In this document: positions 33,127 to 33,937 of the stretch, piece by piece
How positions within the stretch are numbered: position 1 is the stretch's first letter
Layout: each line of letters starts with the position of its first letter
Source of the DNA: JBBDWK01 sp040902885
GTDB lineage: Bacteria > Acidobacteriota > Terriglobia > Bryobacterales > Bryobacteraceae
Direction: 5' to 3'
NCBI GenBank assembly: GCA_040902885.1
Contig: JBBDWK010000035.1
Location: forward strand, 1-33,937
Length of the DNA stretch: 33,937 nucleotides
The notes under the pieces: model-generated
What the model saw: the letters and a program-made list of their open reading frames with translations, nothing else
Database searches by the model: none
Told to the model about the DNA's origin: nothing
Program-made: the position numbers and the translations under genes

Positions 33127-33747
33127 CTACTTCCAATCTCCCAGAGCATAGCGCAGCCTGATCAGACCAAGACGGATTCTTGTCTTCACGGTACCGAGAG
33201 GCTCGCCCAATCTCTCGGCCAGCTCGGAATGGGTTAATCCATGAAAAAACGCCAACTGAATCGCCTTCATCTGGTCGGACGGAAGTTGCTGTATCGCCAT
33301 GGCGACCCGCTCGCGCCGCTGGCTCCGCCATGCATCCTCCTCCGGTCCGGGAGCGCCGGAATGAACCGAAGCGGCTTCGTAAGTTGGCGCTTCTTTGTGC
33401 CCGAGCGATGCCCGGGATCGGATGCGGTCAATGGCCGCGCTCCGAGTCATCATGATCAACCAGGCCAGCACGCTGCCGCGCTGCGAGTCGTACCGGCTTG
33501 CCGACTGCCACGCTTTGCCGTAGACATCCAGAGCGACTTCCTCGGCATCCTCGCGGTTTCCCAGCATCCGAAGCGCGAGCCCGAACACAATCTGGATGGT
33601 CTCATCATAGAGGCTTCCAAAGGCGGACTGATCTCCGGAGACCGATCGCCGAAGAAGACCGGTCAGGAGTTCATTCTGAGAGGGGAAGCCGGCTCCGCTC
33701 TCTCTTGCCCTTCCTACGCCTGTCGCCTGGCTCTTGGATTCATCCAT
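33127..33747 (-). CDS. ECF-type RNA polymerase sigma factor (SigK-like)
   Basis: 206 residues from the ATG at 33747; an open frame continues upstream to 33915 but that stretch contains the promoter and the terminal repeat. Region 2 is LYDETIQIVFGLALRMLGNREDAEEVALDVYGKAW and AWLIMMTRSAAIDRIRSR. Region 4 is LPSDQMKAIQLAFFHGLTHSELAERLGEPLGTVKTRIRLGL. It resembles SigK/ECF19 and ECF11 groups. Paired with the cupin anti-sigma and DinB gene downstream, it probably answers an oxidative or chemical stress. Confidence 0.93.
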   Translation of the reverse strand: MDESKSQATGVGRARESGAGFPSQNELLTGLLRRSVSGDQSAFGSLYDETIQIVFGLALRMLGNREDAEEVALDVYGKAWQSASRYDSQRGSVLAWLIMMTRSAAIDRIRSRASLGHKEAPTYEAASVHSGAPGPEEDAWRSQRRERVAMAIQQLPSDQMKAIQLAFFHGLTHSELAERLGEPLGTVKTRIRLGLIRLRYALGDWK

Positions 33748-33836
33748 TCGACACGACAATCCCGCCACAACGTAATTTTCCGAAGGAGCGCGGCGGCCGT
33801 GAGAAGGGGTGGCGCACTCCCTGAGCTCTGGCTGAG

Positions 33837-33865
33837 AGTATATCCTGGACGGTCGGCCGTGTCCA
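33837..33865 (-). promoter_or_regulatory. Candidate sigma-70 promoter of the ECF sigma operon
   Basis: On the minus strand TGGACA (33865-33860, five of six), 17 bp spacer, TATACT (33842-33837, five of six). The predicted start gives an approximately 80-base leader to the ATG at 33747. No clear ECF-type GGAAC/CGTC pair was found at normal spacing. Confidence 0.65.
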
Positions 33866-33893
33866 TCGCTGTTAGGCCTGCTGCTAGCATGTG

Positions 33894-33928
33894 AATTGTC
33901 CGGTCCAATTAACACGTGAGTTGTCCGG
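33894..33928 (-). repeat. Terminal repeat, right copy (inverted relative to 1-35)
   Basis: On the minus strand this reads CCGGACAACTCACGTGTTAA and so on, matching 28 of 35 bases of the copy at 1-35, including both CCGGACA words and the CACGTGT core. It lies upstream of the sigma operon promoter and 9 bases from the window end. Confidence 0.6.
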
Positions 33929-33937
33929 TTTAGGAAG

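Noticed and set aside
33748..33915. N-terminal extension of the ECF sigma factor
   Set aside because: The stretch contains the best promoter candidate and part of the terminal repeat; the ATG at 33747 gives a normal ECF length.
1..33937. The whole window as a composite transposon bounded by inverted repeats
   Set aside because: It carries mreBCD, mrdA, rodA and carD, which are core chromosomal genes, and no transposase or integrase; a contig break at repeats is simpler.

Overview
This 33.9 kb window is GC-rich, densely coding chromosomal DNA. The gene content points to a soil-type Acidobacteriota bacterium, most likely of the Bryobacterales/Solibacter kind. The pointers are a planctomycete-cytochrome DUF1549/DUF1553 protein paired with a DUF1501 protein, a DUF1080 protein, several Tat-exported metabolic enzymes, PQQ-type beta-propeller proteins and CarD, next to a standard rod-shape operon. 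The complete mreBCD set argues against Planctomycetes, which share the DUF1553/DUF1501 pair. The organism call is inference, since no rRNA or other phylogenetic marker was examined.

Layout. 1-137: an insertion-sequence-like end repeat and a 15 bp tandem array. 138-3194: exported enzymes (DapA-like lyase/aldolase, CehA/McbA-like PHP hydrolase, RidA-like protein). 3195-4062: a DUF433/DUF5615 (VapBC-like) toxin-antitoxin pair with a possible operator. 4063-9043: two paralogous beta-propeller proteins on either side of a ribulokinase, plus a 464 bp degenerate, hairpin-rich gap. 9048-12031: a site-2 protease with CBS domains, then cupin, DUF1259 and ChrB-C-terminal genes in series. 12074-13791: DUF1080 protein and an alkaline-phosphatase-superfamily enzyme. 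13793-16084: an unrecognised 300-residue protein, and a small ORF translationally coupled to a YVTN/YncE-like propeller protein.

16085-25852 is the housekeeping core: a candidate promoter, then mreB-mreC-mreD-mrdA-rodA (the elongasome), then an RNase E/G gene whose S1 domain is split by a long acidic insertion, then a thiosulfate sulfurtransferase and a small unknown gene. 25872-26381 is carD on the opposite strand, behind a near-perfect sigma-70 promoter. 26613-31232 is the two-gene DUF1553/DUF1501 operon. 31320-31945 is a PemK/MazF toxin with an AbrB-type antitoxin, complete with promoter and palindrome. 32000-33865 is an ECF sigma factor, a cupin-type anti-sigma factor and a DinB-like protein in one operon.

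The two window ends carry the same 35 bp sequence in inverted orientation (28 of 35 bases identical). This fits either a contig that stops at copies of one mobile element, or flanking element ends. I did not find an obviously new defence or mobile system. The strongest leads are the split-S1 RNase E/G, the cupin-DUF1259-ChrB cassette without a visible chromate transporter, the sigma/cupin-anti-sigma/DinB operon, the exported RidA and DapA homologues, and the matched terminal repeats.
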